Below are positions 25,081 to 38,600 of a stretch of 64,000 nt of DNA, in pieces (position 1 is the first letter of the stretch; each line of letters begins with the position of its first letter). Under the pieces are notes generated by a model. The model searched no databases. It saw nothing but the letters and a program-made list of their open reading frames with translations, and was not told the origin of the DNA. The translations under genes and the position numbers were made by a program. Source of the stretch: Luscinia megarhynchos. Lineage: Eukaryota > Chordata > Aves > Passeriformes > Turdidae. The stretch is from contig CM067570.1 of assembly GCA_034336665.1 (NCBI GenBank), forward strand, positions 18,428,502 through 18,492,501, in the 5' to 3' direction.

Positions 25081-28000
25081 AGCACAGATCACAACTATCT
25101 GTCCTTGGCCTGTGCAATCAATAATAGCCCATAGTCAAAAATCAGCCAAAGATAGAAGATACCCGTGAATTTGGCAACGCTATTTCACACTGGTGTCTGA
25201 CATCTTTGCTGTTTGTAAGGGAACTTGGCTAAATTTGCTGTATATTTTGGGGATCATAGCATGGTATTTTATTCATAATAATAAGTCAATATTATGCTGT
25301 ATGAAGATCTACTGTACAAAAACATTTTTGATCCGTGCCTATTAATTTACATTATTTCAGCTACTAATTGAACCTGTTTTTTTGAAATATTATGGCTGAA
25401 TTATTATCTGATGATTCATAATAGATCCAAACCATTGCTATGACTGATGACATCAGAGGCTTGTTAATAGTAACAAACATGAGCTGTTAGATTTGAACCC
25501 CTCTCCTTTTACTTGTATTTTATGAGCAGTTCTTTAAACCCAAAGTTTAAGTGGGAAAAAAAATCTTCCCCAAACTAGTATGGAGATGGATGCAGCCAGA
25601 ACAGCTCTGCACACTATTTTCTTTTAATCTTCTTTATCACTGTGCTGTCAGAATATATTTAATATCATGTAAATCCTGATCTAAGAGAATTAGATTCTTT
25701 TCGTATCCAGTGAATAACTTCAGTGTTTTGAAACAGTCAAGTCTTTATCTTGTAAAATTAAGTTGCTGGCCCAGCATACCATTAGCTTCAGATTATTAAT
25801 GAAAATTTAAGTACATTAGCACAGTAATATAATGGGGCCTAGTCTTCTTCAAAATTCCTGGCAACTTGATGAAGAAAGCTGTCAAACAAAATGAGTCTGG
25901 TACTCACTAACAACAGTATATATTTATGCTTACATGTTCCTACACAGTTTGTTCCTTATCAACTGCTGGATTGGGCAAAGTTGGCTTAAGAGAGAAGCAA
26001 GTTGGGCATCAGCTTTCCCAAGGACTGCTGATGTACATCAGGACAACAAACAAATGGTTTTGTTACCCAAGCTAATGGGTATGCATGTGTGGTTTCCTAT
26101 ATCCTCACAAAGGCAGGGGAGGGCCCATAGGTACAGGGATTTTTTTGGGGAAATGTTTTAAGCTACTCCATTTCCATTTGCTGCTCCTGCTAAGGGACAT
26201 CCAAGTTCCCACTGCAATGCTGTGGCTCACTGAAGAACTGGGAAGATGACCATGTTACACACACCTTATCAGTAATGTCAGCACTGTGACAAAGAAACAG
26301 AGGATGGGAATTAAAGGAAGGTGGCTGGGTCAAGATTTACAGTTTTCTGTATAATTCTTCACCTTAATCCTCACTAGTTTCCTGCCTGCTCAGTAGGATA
26401 GTTTTGGATGTAGGGAAGAAATCTTCAAAACTTACATGAACTGCAGTTTTGAGCTGTGCCAAATATGGCATAACTTCGGCAGAGATTATTCCTAAATCAT
26501 AAAATTGCTAGAGTACTGAAACAACAAAATTAAAAATGAAAAGTTTTACAGCTGATGTATATCAGATTCAAAATGTATACTTGAAGCATGACAGTAAAAA
26601 ATATATAAACATCAGTTGCACAAAACTGATTTATCAGGTCATTGCAGCTCAAAATTGAGAATCAAGTTTGACAGGCATAGGGACATACAATCTTTTTTAG
26701 GTTGTCAGGGTGAAGGAATAATTTTTAGGATGGAGAAATAGAATATAAACCAGTCATATAATATGCCGAGTTATGCATGATCTGCAGAAAAATATTTTCC
26801 CTATAAGCCGTGTTATCTGAGGTGCTAGTTCAGAGTAAAATCAGAGATTTTCCTTGTTGATTGGCTAGAATGGGAACAGGATTTAGCAACTGCAAATGAT
26901 GGAAATACAAGAGTTGAGATATTGTACATACACATTTTTGGGGCAGTCAGGGCATATCTAATACTAAATAAAATTAGTTCCAAGGTCATGCCTGAGTCTG
27001 CAGATGAAGATGTTAGTTGTTTTCATGAATACAAGGTCACAATATTTTAAGTAAATCATCTACTACCAAACACAGTTTGACTGAACCCAGTAATATGTAA
27101 CCCACAACTCCACTGAATGCTTGTCTAATCTTGCTGACAACTTTACCAATCATACTACTATTTATAAAATGACCTGCACTAAAAGAAGTGAAATACAATA
27201 AAGCAGTTGACTTGCTCTGACTGCTGCAGTAATTCTGGACAATTTAGATGTGATCCACACGTATCAAAAAAAGTTTTTTTAAAAAATTTATTCAGATTGA
27301 AGAACAGACATATTTAATACATATGCTCAATTTTCTTTTCTCACAATCCCATGTGCAGAAATAGTTGTCTCAAGCTGTATTGTGCCATTGCTCATTTTGA
27401 ACATTTGAACAAAGTTTTCTCTGACAAACATACATAGCCAGGACCCAAGAGTGAGAAGATGATAGGAAAGACAGCAGCAGCATCACATGAACCCTAACAC
27501 TGAAAAGTTTGATCCTGAAGATCAATACTAAGAAGAAGAGCCTGAAATAATATAACACATGACAAACATTATTCCAGATAAGGACCTAACAATCTGCAGA
27601 GAACATCTGGGTCCTGCCTTGCAAGAGAACTTGTAAAGGAAGGAGCAGCTTGGTAACATATTAGCATTGGAGGTCTGCTATGTGTGTCAAGCACCAGACA
27701 TTACAAAAGAAGTAAAAAAATACCATGAATATTAAACTGTTACCAACTCAAAGAAGACATTTACTCCCCTAAGACTCTACAGTAACACTGCAGTTATTTA
27801 AATACTTGCTATCTAGCAGAGGTGACAGCTGGAGTATGCACTGTTAAAGAGGCATCGTAAGCTTTGGGGTGACTGTGTTCTCTTTTTGTCCTTCATGACA
27901 CTGCAAGACCCCGTAAAAGCTGATCAGAATACGTGAGGAATCCAGAAGGAGAAAAATTTTTTAATTCAAAGTTGCCTTGGGCTTCAAAGTCCATTTTGGA

Positions 28001-31000
28001 GAGAACTCTTAGCATCACAGTTTGATGGATACAAACTCTCTGAAGGGAACATCAGCTCTGCTACTCAGTTACTTACAAGAGGATTCAGTAGCACATGGGA
28101 AAATTACTCTAACAGTAATTGTTCTTTGAGTTGTTACATTTAGAATGGATGCCATTATCTGCTCCCCAGTTCACTGGGATGTAAATGGTAGGGGAAAACC
28201 TGTAAGATTTTGCTTTCCAGACTTCTATATCTTTTCATAGAAGCAGAAACTGGCATAAGGTACTTTCATGTGCCTAAGCTGCTGCTTTGGGATCTCCAAA
28301 CTTGCTCAGATGAGGGAGAGAGATCCTACATAGTGGAAATCATATTGACAGCAAGACCTTCAACCACTGTAACTTTTAGAATGCAAATGTTAATAAAAAA
28401 TGAGGAGCATGAGGCAAAATTTTTTCGAGGGAAATGGACTATTAAACATTATCTGCAATAGCCAAGGCAAACACAGCATCTAGCCATTTACCATTAGGAG
28501 AAAGCAAAGGAAATGCACTTACAAACTTCATTTTGTTTGATCCGTTATTACTGAAGGAACCCAAGTATAGAGAAAAACAGTGGATAGGTTTCAGATTTTA
28601 GTTGCTTTGCCAGAATCATTTTGAATAGCAAAGACCTGTTGCAGGAAATAACCTCTGAAGGGTGGTGCAATGATGTTTGCATAAGCTTGATAGTAAAATA
28701 AGAATAGTAATAGCCCCACTTTGAAAAAAAAGTTAAGTATGCCAGGTGTATCTAGGACCATATTAATTGCTAAAACATTTGTTTTCTTATAGACCTCTAT
28801 GAGTAATTAAGGTACAACTTTCAGAAAACATTGACTGTATTAAGTTTTCCTAAGGAGACCACTAGCTCAGTTGTACATTTCATTATTTATATTTTCCTTT
28901 TTAAAATTAAGTTTAAGTGAAATGAATCTAAAACTAGTTACAGTATTTGTGACTGTAAAAGGCAGAGTGCTATTGTGAAACAAAATATATGTAAAGTCTG
29001 ATTAACTCTGTGACCAAGGGCGTTACTCGCAGAGCTAAAATGAAAACCCACAAGGATGTTTTGTGGACAAGAGTAAATCCAGATTATGTCTCTCTGTTCA
29101 AAAGAAAGCTTACAGGTATGAGGTATATGAAAAAATACCTTTTTGAAAATTCATTAGTGCCTTCTAGTGATCTTTCAAGATGATCAATGCACTGCTTCTA
29201 GTTTCAATAAGGAGATTTAAAGGGAAAGAAGAAAAAGGAAAAGGAAGATGATGAACTCACAGGGGCACCTCTTAAGTGAACAGACATTCCAGTATGATTT
29301 TTTTAAAGACAATTGTTAATTTTTTATTTTATGATTACTTTCTCTCTAAATAAGCTTACATCAGTTTTTTTTACGGCTGGGAAGGATAGTATTACTTGGA
29401 AAACATTTATAGATAGAACTACTTTTTAATAGGCAGCAAATTATTGCAGCACTTTATGCAAAGGCTCTCAAATTTAAATGCAAATGCACTGACTTAAGGG
29501 AGGACTTACATGAACAAATTAAGGTACTGTAACAGAATTTAGCTTTTCTAGGTAGGATAGGCTGGATGTGTAAGCCCCCTTATATTTACAGTTAGGTAAT
29601 GGATTTATTGAGGTTTGATTCTAGATTCTCTGTCTTTCAAAGTTTTCTTTGCTCTTTTTTCTTCTTTTGGTAGACACCTCAAAATGTTAGCATCAGCAGT
29701 AGAAAACAGATCAGTTAATCAGCTTTACAGAGCAAACTCAGAAATACTGGAGGAAATAAACTTAGGCATAAATCCTCCCCTCCTCCATTTTTCCAGTTAT
29801 TACAGAAATGTGGGTTTGTGCCATATATAGATAATCTTGTTACCATGTAAGCTGCTGGAAATGGCTGTAATCATTCTGCCATTGTATAAAGGCATGGAAT
29901 ATTTTTTTTATTTGATGAATGGAACAGAGCTAAAATCACGATTTTTTTCCCCAAGGTATTACTAACAAAGCTGAGGAAACAACAAGTCTTAGCCCATGAA
30001 AACTAATACGTTTGGTTCAGAAGATGAATGACGAGACAAGGAGTCCCAAAGCTCTTCACACAGATAGCAAGAATATTTCCTGCTCTCAAAACAATCTTAC
30101 TAGAAGGTTTTTATTGAAAACTCCTCTTAAGTAGTTATTAAAATCACCAGAATGCAATACTTCTAGGAAAACAGTGAGAACAATTCTAGACATGTTAATA
30201 AAGCACTGAAAAAGTACAAAGAGCAAAAATTATTTGGATGCACTGTTTTATCCTAAGCAATATATTTAGAGAAAAGACTATTTTTTATATCAAAATTAAA
30301 TACAGTGTTAATTTTAAAAATACAAATATATGCATCAATATGTTGGCAAATAAGGGAATCTTGTAAATTATCTGAAGAAGTATATCCCTTTTCTGTCACT
30401 GAGAAGAGCTCTCTAAATTTTCCTATTTTTCTAGTCTGACTGTGTGGAAATATATAATGCTATCTGCTCTAAATCTGAAAACCAAATCATATGAAATTGT
30501 TTCAATAATGGAAACTGTATGTGCATCAAATTCCCAGTATATTTAAAGGTGTTTGAAAACATATTCTGAAAAGAAATTTGCATTTCTGACTATGAAAACC
30601 TGTGCAAAAAGCACATAGAGCAAAACCTGTAAAATATTCCTATGCAAGTGTTGGCTTTCAGTTCTTTTCCCCCATTTATCCTAAGAAGAAGGCTGCCAGG
30701 TCGAAGTGTGAAGCAGGCCCTGCCTCTCCCTGCTTTGAGAGCAGCTGGGCTTTTTCCCTTTTGTGCAACTTTAACCTGACATTTCAATCTAAGTAAATCA
30801 CACCAAGAACAAAGGTGAGATTTTCTCTCAAATGCCTCTATTGTGCACAAATACTACAGTGTTTTTAAATAACACTTCATTCTGTAATAGCAGGGGAAGG
30901 AGGGGAGGGTTGCAATTATTATGGGGTTTACTCTATTTCTTTTATTATACTGATGATATGTATTTTATAGAAACAGATTTAAAATTTTGCTGCTGTGTCT

Positions 31001-33424
31001 AAGTTAAACTATTTAATGATCAGATTTAGTGTTATCTTTGTTCTTTCTTCAAAGGAAGTGCATAACAGACTGTGGGATCCTAAGACAAGTATCCCTGTGG
31101 TATGGGTGATTTAATGTCAACATTCCAAGACAGCTAAGAAAACATCCTATCTTTGTTTGAAATGCTTATATTAGAAGTAATATAAGCCAACAGATACAAA
31201 TGATGCCAAATATGCTGCATCTTTCAAAGGTTCCATTGCCAAGAGTACATTTTGAACTGGCCAAGTTCAAATGGGTTTCTTTTTATTTCTGAAAGCAAGA
31301 GTGTTGAAAAAGTTATGTCCAACTTTTTTGAAAGCATTCAGCTGAAAATCATAAATGCTTTATTTATGATTATTTGGTTATACTAATGCACTCCATATTG
31401 TCATCACTTTCTCATTCCATGGACAATTTGGGGTCTAGCAAGGATTATTTATTGTTTGGTAGAAAATGAGTAGATAAAGTCATTGGGTATTTTATTCTCT
31501 TTACAAACAGACTATCTAATATCAAAAGCAATGCACAGTGTACTGCTCACAGGGCTGGCATGACATCCCAAGAGCCCCAGAAACCAATTCGTTTCAACCT
31601 CCAGCAGCTCATTTCCCCTCCCACTGTTTCAAGAACTCAGCCAAATTCCTTCCTCCACGTAGTTTTGCTGAAACAATTTGTTACTGTAAGCTAAGATGAA
31701 CTTAGTACTATGTCACTTCCCCCTCTCCCACATACTAAATCTTTTGGGAGAGATTTTCTTTTATGTAATGCTAGTTTTTCTCTGTTCATCTTAGTAAGGG
31801 CTAAGCAGTAAGGGTTGCTGAATTCTTTTTTAAGTGAAAAAAATAAAAATGGATCTTCACAGTATTGTCTTGAAAAAGGTTTTTTGGCTACTGTAATGCA
31901 AAAACCATTTTCATGCAAGTCCAACCTTCCAGATTTAACTTTGAGACACCTAAACTTGTGAAAAAGGGAGCCCTGATCTCTACCTCAAACAATCAATAGG
32001 GTTTTACCCTCCCATCCCCCAGGACTGCTGCCTGATTGCCACAATTCCATGGCTGCTGTACTGCAAAATACATGGGCAGTTGCTGATAAGTAGGATTGCA
32101 CTTTCTTTTCCCAGATCTGCATGGCAGTGCAGTGAGTCTGACTGAGCCAACTGGTTTTTGCTTTTTTTGATAGTTTGTTTTTTTAGCTATATTAGTCCAT
32201 GATCCAGTTCATCACCTGGCCGTGCAAATGACAGTGGGCTGGCCATGAGTAAGGGAGCAATGGCAATCACATCTCCACAGAGGAGCTGCACTCAAAACAG
32301 GTTCAGGTGACTGTTCAGCTACAACTGAAGTACAGCATCATGCTTTGCTAGAGAAAAGGAAGAAGGGAGATGATCTGAGGTTAACTCACCACAAAGTTAA
32401 TCCCATATATTCCCCAAACACTTGGCAGTGCACAATGAATTCAAATTTTTCTGGCCTGGCTAGAACTATAACTATCTGTCCTGCTTCTGACATGACAGCA
32501 GCTGAATCCATTTGTATCATGTTTCTTCCTTTTGTCCAAACGGATGAAGTTCGATTAATGATTTGTATTAAATAAAGGAGGTAGAACAACAATGGATCAG
32601 AGTAGCAGAATTACAATGACAGAAATGCTCACATTTAGAGGGAGGCATAAAGCAATAGTAATCCTGAGAGAGAGATAAAAGGATAGAAAATGGAAACCAC
32701 ACAGCACATCTATAAATAACTTCCAAATGAGTATGCAGTATATGGATCATAGGAAAACATTTTTACTCATGCAGAGCTCCTAACATATCCTCTAGGCAGA
32801 ACAAGCACTCAACTAACAGATACTCAATATTTCAGGTCAGGGTTTCTAGTAAACTGCTGGTGATGGAGTTCTTAAAATCTGCATCTCTATAAACTTTTAA
32901 AGTGGACAAAAAAGCATCAAAAAGGAATACAGAAATCTGAAGGGATGGTTAAAAAGAACAACAAACTGAAAAAAAAGAATACAATCAGGCATGGAGAAAA
33001 GAGCATTAAGGGAATTGTAAGGGGAATAGTCCCAAAGTAAATCCATAGTATGTATGTTGTAGGTTAAGCTCTATTGTGAATTATTAATGTAAGTTATAAT
33101 GTCAATACTAAAAGCTAAAGAAAAAACACAGCACATTAAAAATACTACTTTTGCAGCCATTGAGATATGGATATTAATGTTTGTCAACAATTTTTTAAAA
33201 AAACCTAATGATTTACTACATTCTGCAAGCATCTATATTTAAGTCCACCAGAGGATGGTTTCATCTATTTTTGTTACCTAGTAATGATTCAAAAGGCCTT
33301 ATAAATATTCAGAACATTTTAAAAATACTAAACTACATTCTAAAATTACACTTTAAAATAATATTTTTTATTTTTATTTTCAAAGTAAAAATTGTTTTTA
33401 TTTTTTAACAAATAATATATCACC
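25081..33424. other. non-coding AT-rich DNA upstream of the CR1
   Basis: No gene or recognisable repeat apart from the 31,164 hairpin and a purine tract at about 29,219-29,250. Open frames do not exceed about 86 codons. The last 70 bp before the CR1 are T/A-rich, a common setting for LINE insertion. Confidence 0.6.
31164..31187. repeat. perfect 10-bp hairpin
   Basis: GCTTATATTA, then the four-base loop GAAG, then TAATATAAGC. The two arms are exact reverse complements. The stem is too short for a microRNA precursor and no T-run follows that would suggest a Pol III terminator. Confidence 0.6.
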
Positions 33425-33977
33425 AGCCAGCCAAAGGAGGTGATTTTCCTGCTCTGCACTGGTGTAGCCTCACCTTGAATATTACATACAGTTTTAGGCA
33501 CCACAATATAGAAAGGGCATTAAGCTATTGGAGAGCACCCAAAGAAGCACAACAAAGATGGTGAAGGAGAGCTGTGAAGGGGAGCTGTGTGAGGAGCAGC
33601 TGAGGTTACTTGGTCCTTCAGCCTGGAGGAGACTGAGGAGAGACCTCACTGCAGTCACAGCTTCCTGGGAGGGGAAGAGGAGGGGCAGCACTGATTCTGG
33701 TGACCAGTGACAGGGACCCAAGGGAATGGCCTAAGGCTTTGTCAGGGGAAGTTGAGGTTGGATATCAGGAAAAAGTTCTCCATCAAAGGATGTCAGGCAC
33801 TGAAACAGGCTCCCCGTGGAAGTGGTCACAGCACCAAGCCTGACAGAGTTCAAGAAGCACTTGGACAACACTCTCAGGCACGTGCTGTGACTCTTGGGGT
33901 TGGTCCTATGCAGGGCCAGGAGCTGGACTTTGATCATCCTGATGGGTCCCTTCCAACTCATCTTATTCTATGATTCA
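33425..33977 (+). mobile_element. CR1 LINE retrotransposon, 5'-truncated 3' end
   Basis: This is the 3' part of a chicken-repeat-1 (CR1) non-LTR retrotransposon, lying in the plus orientation. It begins near the GGAGGTGATTTTCCTGCTCT stretch and runs through the CR1 region encoding the end of the reverse-transcriptase ORF (CACTGGTGTAGCCTCACCTT). It continues through the 3' untranslated part: GCCTGGAGGAGACTGAGGAG, GACCAGTGACAGGGACCCAA, GGCTCCCCGTGGAAGTGGTC and GGGTCCCTTCCAACTC. It ends with the ATTCTATGATTC terminal signature at 33,965-33,976. CR1 elements normally lack target-site duplications and end in a short repeat of this kind instead of poly(A), as seen here. At about 550 bp, against roughly 4.5 kb for a full element, it is severely truncated and has no intact ORF2, so it cannot move by itself. 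It is visibly G+C-richer than its flanks. The match rests on remembered CR1 consensus features. The subfamily is not assigned. The exact 5' edge is uncertain by about 20 bp. Confidence 0.93.
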
Positions 33978-35504
33978 GTAAAAATGACTGTTTTGTAATG
34001 CATGTGTTTTAATATAATTAATATTGATTTCACATCTACAGCATATATCCAACACAATTTGCAGAAGTGCTGAGCATTTGTCATTCTTTTGGAAACATTT
34101 ATCTTTTGTAAGGTACAGTTCCTTGTGAGCACAGCCTAGGTAACTTCATGGAGTACTCCAGTGAAGATAAGCAAAAGTAAGACATGAATAAGCCTCTAGG
34201 GTTCGTTCCTTTCTTAGCCAATTCCTAACCTGGGTTTGGTGCTCTTGTTCAAACTGTGCTCCAATGTGCCTTTCCAGAGTTCCTGCTATTGTCCCTCCCT
34301 ATATGACAGATAAATACTAGGGTGATGTTTCTTAACTCCTCAACAAATGAAGAATGACTTAATAACACAACAACAGAAAAAGCTAATGATATTGATATTT
34401 AGAAAACTTGCAGATCTTGGCTGAGATACACAAACTTCCAGTTTTCCCATAGCCTGAACACTCAGAAATGAGTGACAAAATCTGAAGCAGCAGCAGAATC
34501 CTGCTGTTTACAGGAGAATGTTTGCTCCTTGTGCAGAGCTTATGTCTTAGAACACTACTATTTCAGTTCAACTCCCTTAAAAGCTTGAGTCTGTCTTTTA
34601 TTATGATGCTGCAGCAGCAAGAACAGGGTAGAAAATATACTCTGAATTCCAACATTACTGAAATAAGGATTTTCTCAATAAATAATGTATCAAAACGTGG
34701 AGGACTGGATGAAAGAGAAAACTTGAAAACATGCTGTGCAGTGCTTTAAAATACCATGAGCTCATATTTGGAACACAATTATTATCATTTTTTTATAGTT
34801 CTGTGATGGGAGGCTATAGAGGGTGCAGCTGTTCATGGAAGCATGGGTCCTCACTTGCCAATTAGTCCAACATGAAAATATTTCACATTTTTTAAGGGAA
34901 GAGTAAATTCTAATAGGTGACTTATTCTGCCTTCATATCAAAAATAGTTTTAAGGCACTAATCATAGCAGTGTGCTGTAATTATTTGATTCAAACTACAT
35001 TTAAACTATCACTATAGAGACAGAAAATGTCTAGGCAGATGCAAGTATCTCTTTGCTGGCATCATTACAGTTGTATAAAGGCTTCCTGATACACTATGGG
35101 TGAGCTGATTTTCTCCTTAGCCAAACTAAGCTGAGTAGAAGGAAATGCCACACTTTGAAGAGAGATAGCTGAGAGTACACTTCAATTCTTCATTGCCTTG
35201 GTGAAGCCATGACACAGCACTGTAAAGACACACGTGCTCAACTCTTACAGGGTTTACAATATTGCTAATAAATAAGAACACCAGAACATTAAGAGTATGG
35301 TGATGTTTCTTGCTATGGTAAAGTTTCCAGAAAGTGCAAGCCCAATGGTGGAACACAACCCTTCTGCCAATTCAGTACTTGAAATAAGCAACACAAGTAT
35401 ACACAACCCTTACAGGATTTATAACTTATTCCAGAAGTACCCAACAACTTTAATTTATTCAATTATGATAAAGTATTTTTTATTTACAGTATAAAACTGA
35501 AAAA

Positions 35505-35612
35505 CATCATATAAATGTATACCATAAATTATAAATATAAAATAGATTATAAATATGAAATATGTAATAGATATAGAAATAAATAATATATTAAAAACTA
35601 TATATATTTGCA
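35505..35612. repeat. AT-rich low-complexity block
   Basis: About 105 bp that are nearly all A and T, built from imperfect repeats of ATTATAAATAT and ATAAATA-like units. There is no sign of function. Confidence 0.75.
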
Positions 35613-38600
35613 TGTAATTCAGCAACCCCCATTTAAAAAAAGAAGTAGTGTTCTGATTTTTTGTTTCCTGGAGGCAACATAAGAAAAACAGCTTCTACCA
35701 GCAGGCAGCCTGGTGTGAAGAGCCATAAAGATAACCTGGTTGGAAGGTTGGGACACACAGCCTGTCATCTCTTTGACAGTGTAACTCCAAAAAATGCTTC
35801 TGATGTTGCTTCTTGGCACAGTTATTTGCAGAGCCTGAATGCTAGAGAAAATATAAAAGTGAATTCTAGAGAAATTGTTCTTGTCTCAGTGAGGATGTTT
35901 TCTGTCCTCTTAATATGGACTATGGGCCTGTGAGTGCTGGTCTAGCTTAGGGGTGTGTTAAGCAACATCTTAATCATTTGGGTTCTCCACAGAGCTGATT
36001 AAAGCATTCTGTCAAAATGTTTTTTTCAGGAAGAAAATACATGATCATCATAATGTGTAAAACAATGAATACTTGCAAAATACAGTTTATAAAAACAAAC
36101 TGATGCCTCTTTAAATTAGACTTTATGATTTAACTACTTCAGCTAGGAATGTGTCTTGACAAAATGCTGTGCATTCTTTGTTTTGAAACAGCTTTTTTGG
36201 GAAAGAAATTTGTAAATATGTCATTTTAAGGGTGAAAATCTTTTTGGATTTATTGATAGAAAATGCTTTGATGAAACCCAACTGATTTTGGAAGGGATAA
36301 GGGTTCATTCCAAGACAAATTTCAAAACACTTTGTTTTCCATACTGGATTGCAAAAAATCTTCATTTAAAATTTAGCTTAGCATTAAATGTAGTTAAGTT
36401 GCAGTTTAAACCAGATTTAATTACTGGCTTTAACAACTAAATATAATGCATTTGTATTGATACTTTAGACAAGAAGATAGCTGAATACATATGAAACCCA
36501 CTGTTTCTGCAATTTGGGAATGAATCAGTAGGAGGACAGAACAAAGAAATATCGTACAGTCAGATTTCACATGACAGAACAAATGGAAATTCCTATCTCT
36601 ACAAGAATACTGTGCAACATGAATCATAAGAGAGAAAATAAATAAGAAAGACAAAAGAAAAGAGAGGCAGTAATACTAAGCACTACATGTACAACTAAAG
36701 AAATAAAGGAAACAGAGCGAAATATCACATCAGTGTAATGGCAGAACACAAATTTTACATAGACTCTGTAGAAAGGATTCAAAATATACCAAAAGCTTTG
36801 ACTACACTACAGAAGAAAAACCTCAGCCTTTGTTTTTACTGCATAATGTTTCCAGCACTCTGTAACGTCTCCTATAGCCATTTACAGAACACTGAAATTA
36901 CTGCATTTTGTGATTTTAAAAATCCCCCAAATCTATGGGAATTATCAGATGTGTGTCTGTGAGAACTCAAACACATCAATGTTTTCTTTTTCTCCCGAGT
37001 GAATTTTATGTTCTTCAGAAGGCACTAATATGAGAGCAGTGTGCTGTTTATAAACTGAAGGACCCAACACACTGTACCAGCATGCTGAAAATCTGGAGCT
37101 GGAGGAATTAATTCTAATGCAAATGAGGATAGGGTTTCCCTGCAAGAGAAGTCCTTGTTGAATCTGCTGAGACTGACAACCTGTGTCCAGCTAGGAATGT
37201 GGCAGATTCAAAAAAACCCCGAACCTGTTAGCTGACTAGCTGTTCTTCTATTGAGAAGAGCATTTGGAGTCTAATTCCCAGGATGTGAAATGCTCTGCAG
37301 TTCAGCCAGCACAGTCATCTTTTGAAGTCTGCCAATACTGCCTGCATTTCACTTCAGAAATGAGAATGAATCAGAAATCAGAATGAGCATGAAGAATTTT
37401 TTTTCAGGTGATCTTCCCAAAACATTCAGTATCAGATACTTGCTGCTGCAAATGAAAGCAGGAAGAGGCTCATCCCATATGGAAGTGGCCTTGAGCCAAC
37501 AGTGCATGGGAAAATCCTGCCCCAAACATTCAGTGAGGCATAATCCCTATTTGAGAATTTTGTGATCTTACAGAAGGTTTGAATTCTCAACTTCCTTCAA
37601 TGCACTGAACTTCAGCACTGGCTCTCACAACAGAATTGGCTATTTGTTAGCTTTCACCCGTGCTGGATGCAGGTATTCCACCCTATGAAACAGAGGTGCT
37701 GTGACTGCCTTGTCACGTTAGAAAGAAGGAATGACATCATTAGGATTATGCTTCTCAGCAAGGCAACGTTTGGAGTAGTACCTGTGGCTACAAAGTTGCA
37801 CTTCATATAAAAGTCTCAAGAAAAGAGCAGTAATCTCTATTTTCCTGTAGTTTTTCTTTATTCTTTCTCTCATTTCCTAGTTTTGTTAGTTTCTTGTCCT
37901 CTACCACCTTTTATGTTTCTTCTTGTAATATTTCTCCTCTTCTCTGCAATTTAACTTGCCCACAGTTTTCAAAAACAATAGGGATTATGAGTCAAAAGAG
38001 AAAAATGCAATTAACAAATAGTTATTCTTGCTAAGAAAAACAGAATACTACACAGTTGGAACTCGGAATAATAAAATAGCCTAAAATGTTGTTATTTGAA
38101 ATCTAGTTACTCTAGTGATGGGTTCTTTCCCAACAGAAAAACACACAGAGATGCAAGAAATCTTGGAAAACAGAATTACCTCACCAAAAATACATTCTGA
38201 ACAAAGTACAATGGTTATTCTCTCACTATCACAGTCAAAGAGACAAAAGGGAAAACTGAAAAAGCAGGCAAGAGATCTACACCAAATACTTAGGACTGAA
38301 GAGTGAGGAATTAAGTACCCAGATAACAAAATTACAAGGACCTGTCTATAACCTTTAAAATTTAATATGATTTAGTATCAAAAGTTACATTTCAAAGTTT
38401 CAACTTCATTTCTAGTTGCCAGCATTTTGTCTGTTTGAGAATAGAGAGCAAAAGAAAAAGGAAGATTGCACAGGACAACCTGACATCTGATACTGGATCA
38501 AGCTCCTAATTTTCTCCTCTATTTATCAACATGAGATGGGGAATAAAAATATTGTCTATGTGTGTAATTCTTCTGTGGAATTTAGGCTACAAATGTGTTG

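Noticed and set aside
26465..26490. CTTCGGCAGA, reminiscent of the U6 snRNA 5' region
   Set aside because: Only about ten bases match. The rest of U6 and a terminal T-run are absent.
33494..33973. Several open frames of 60-88 codons on both strands
   Set aside because: They lie inside the 3' region of the CR1 element, are out of frame with each other, and do not code for a known CR1 protein segment.
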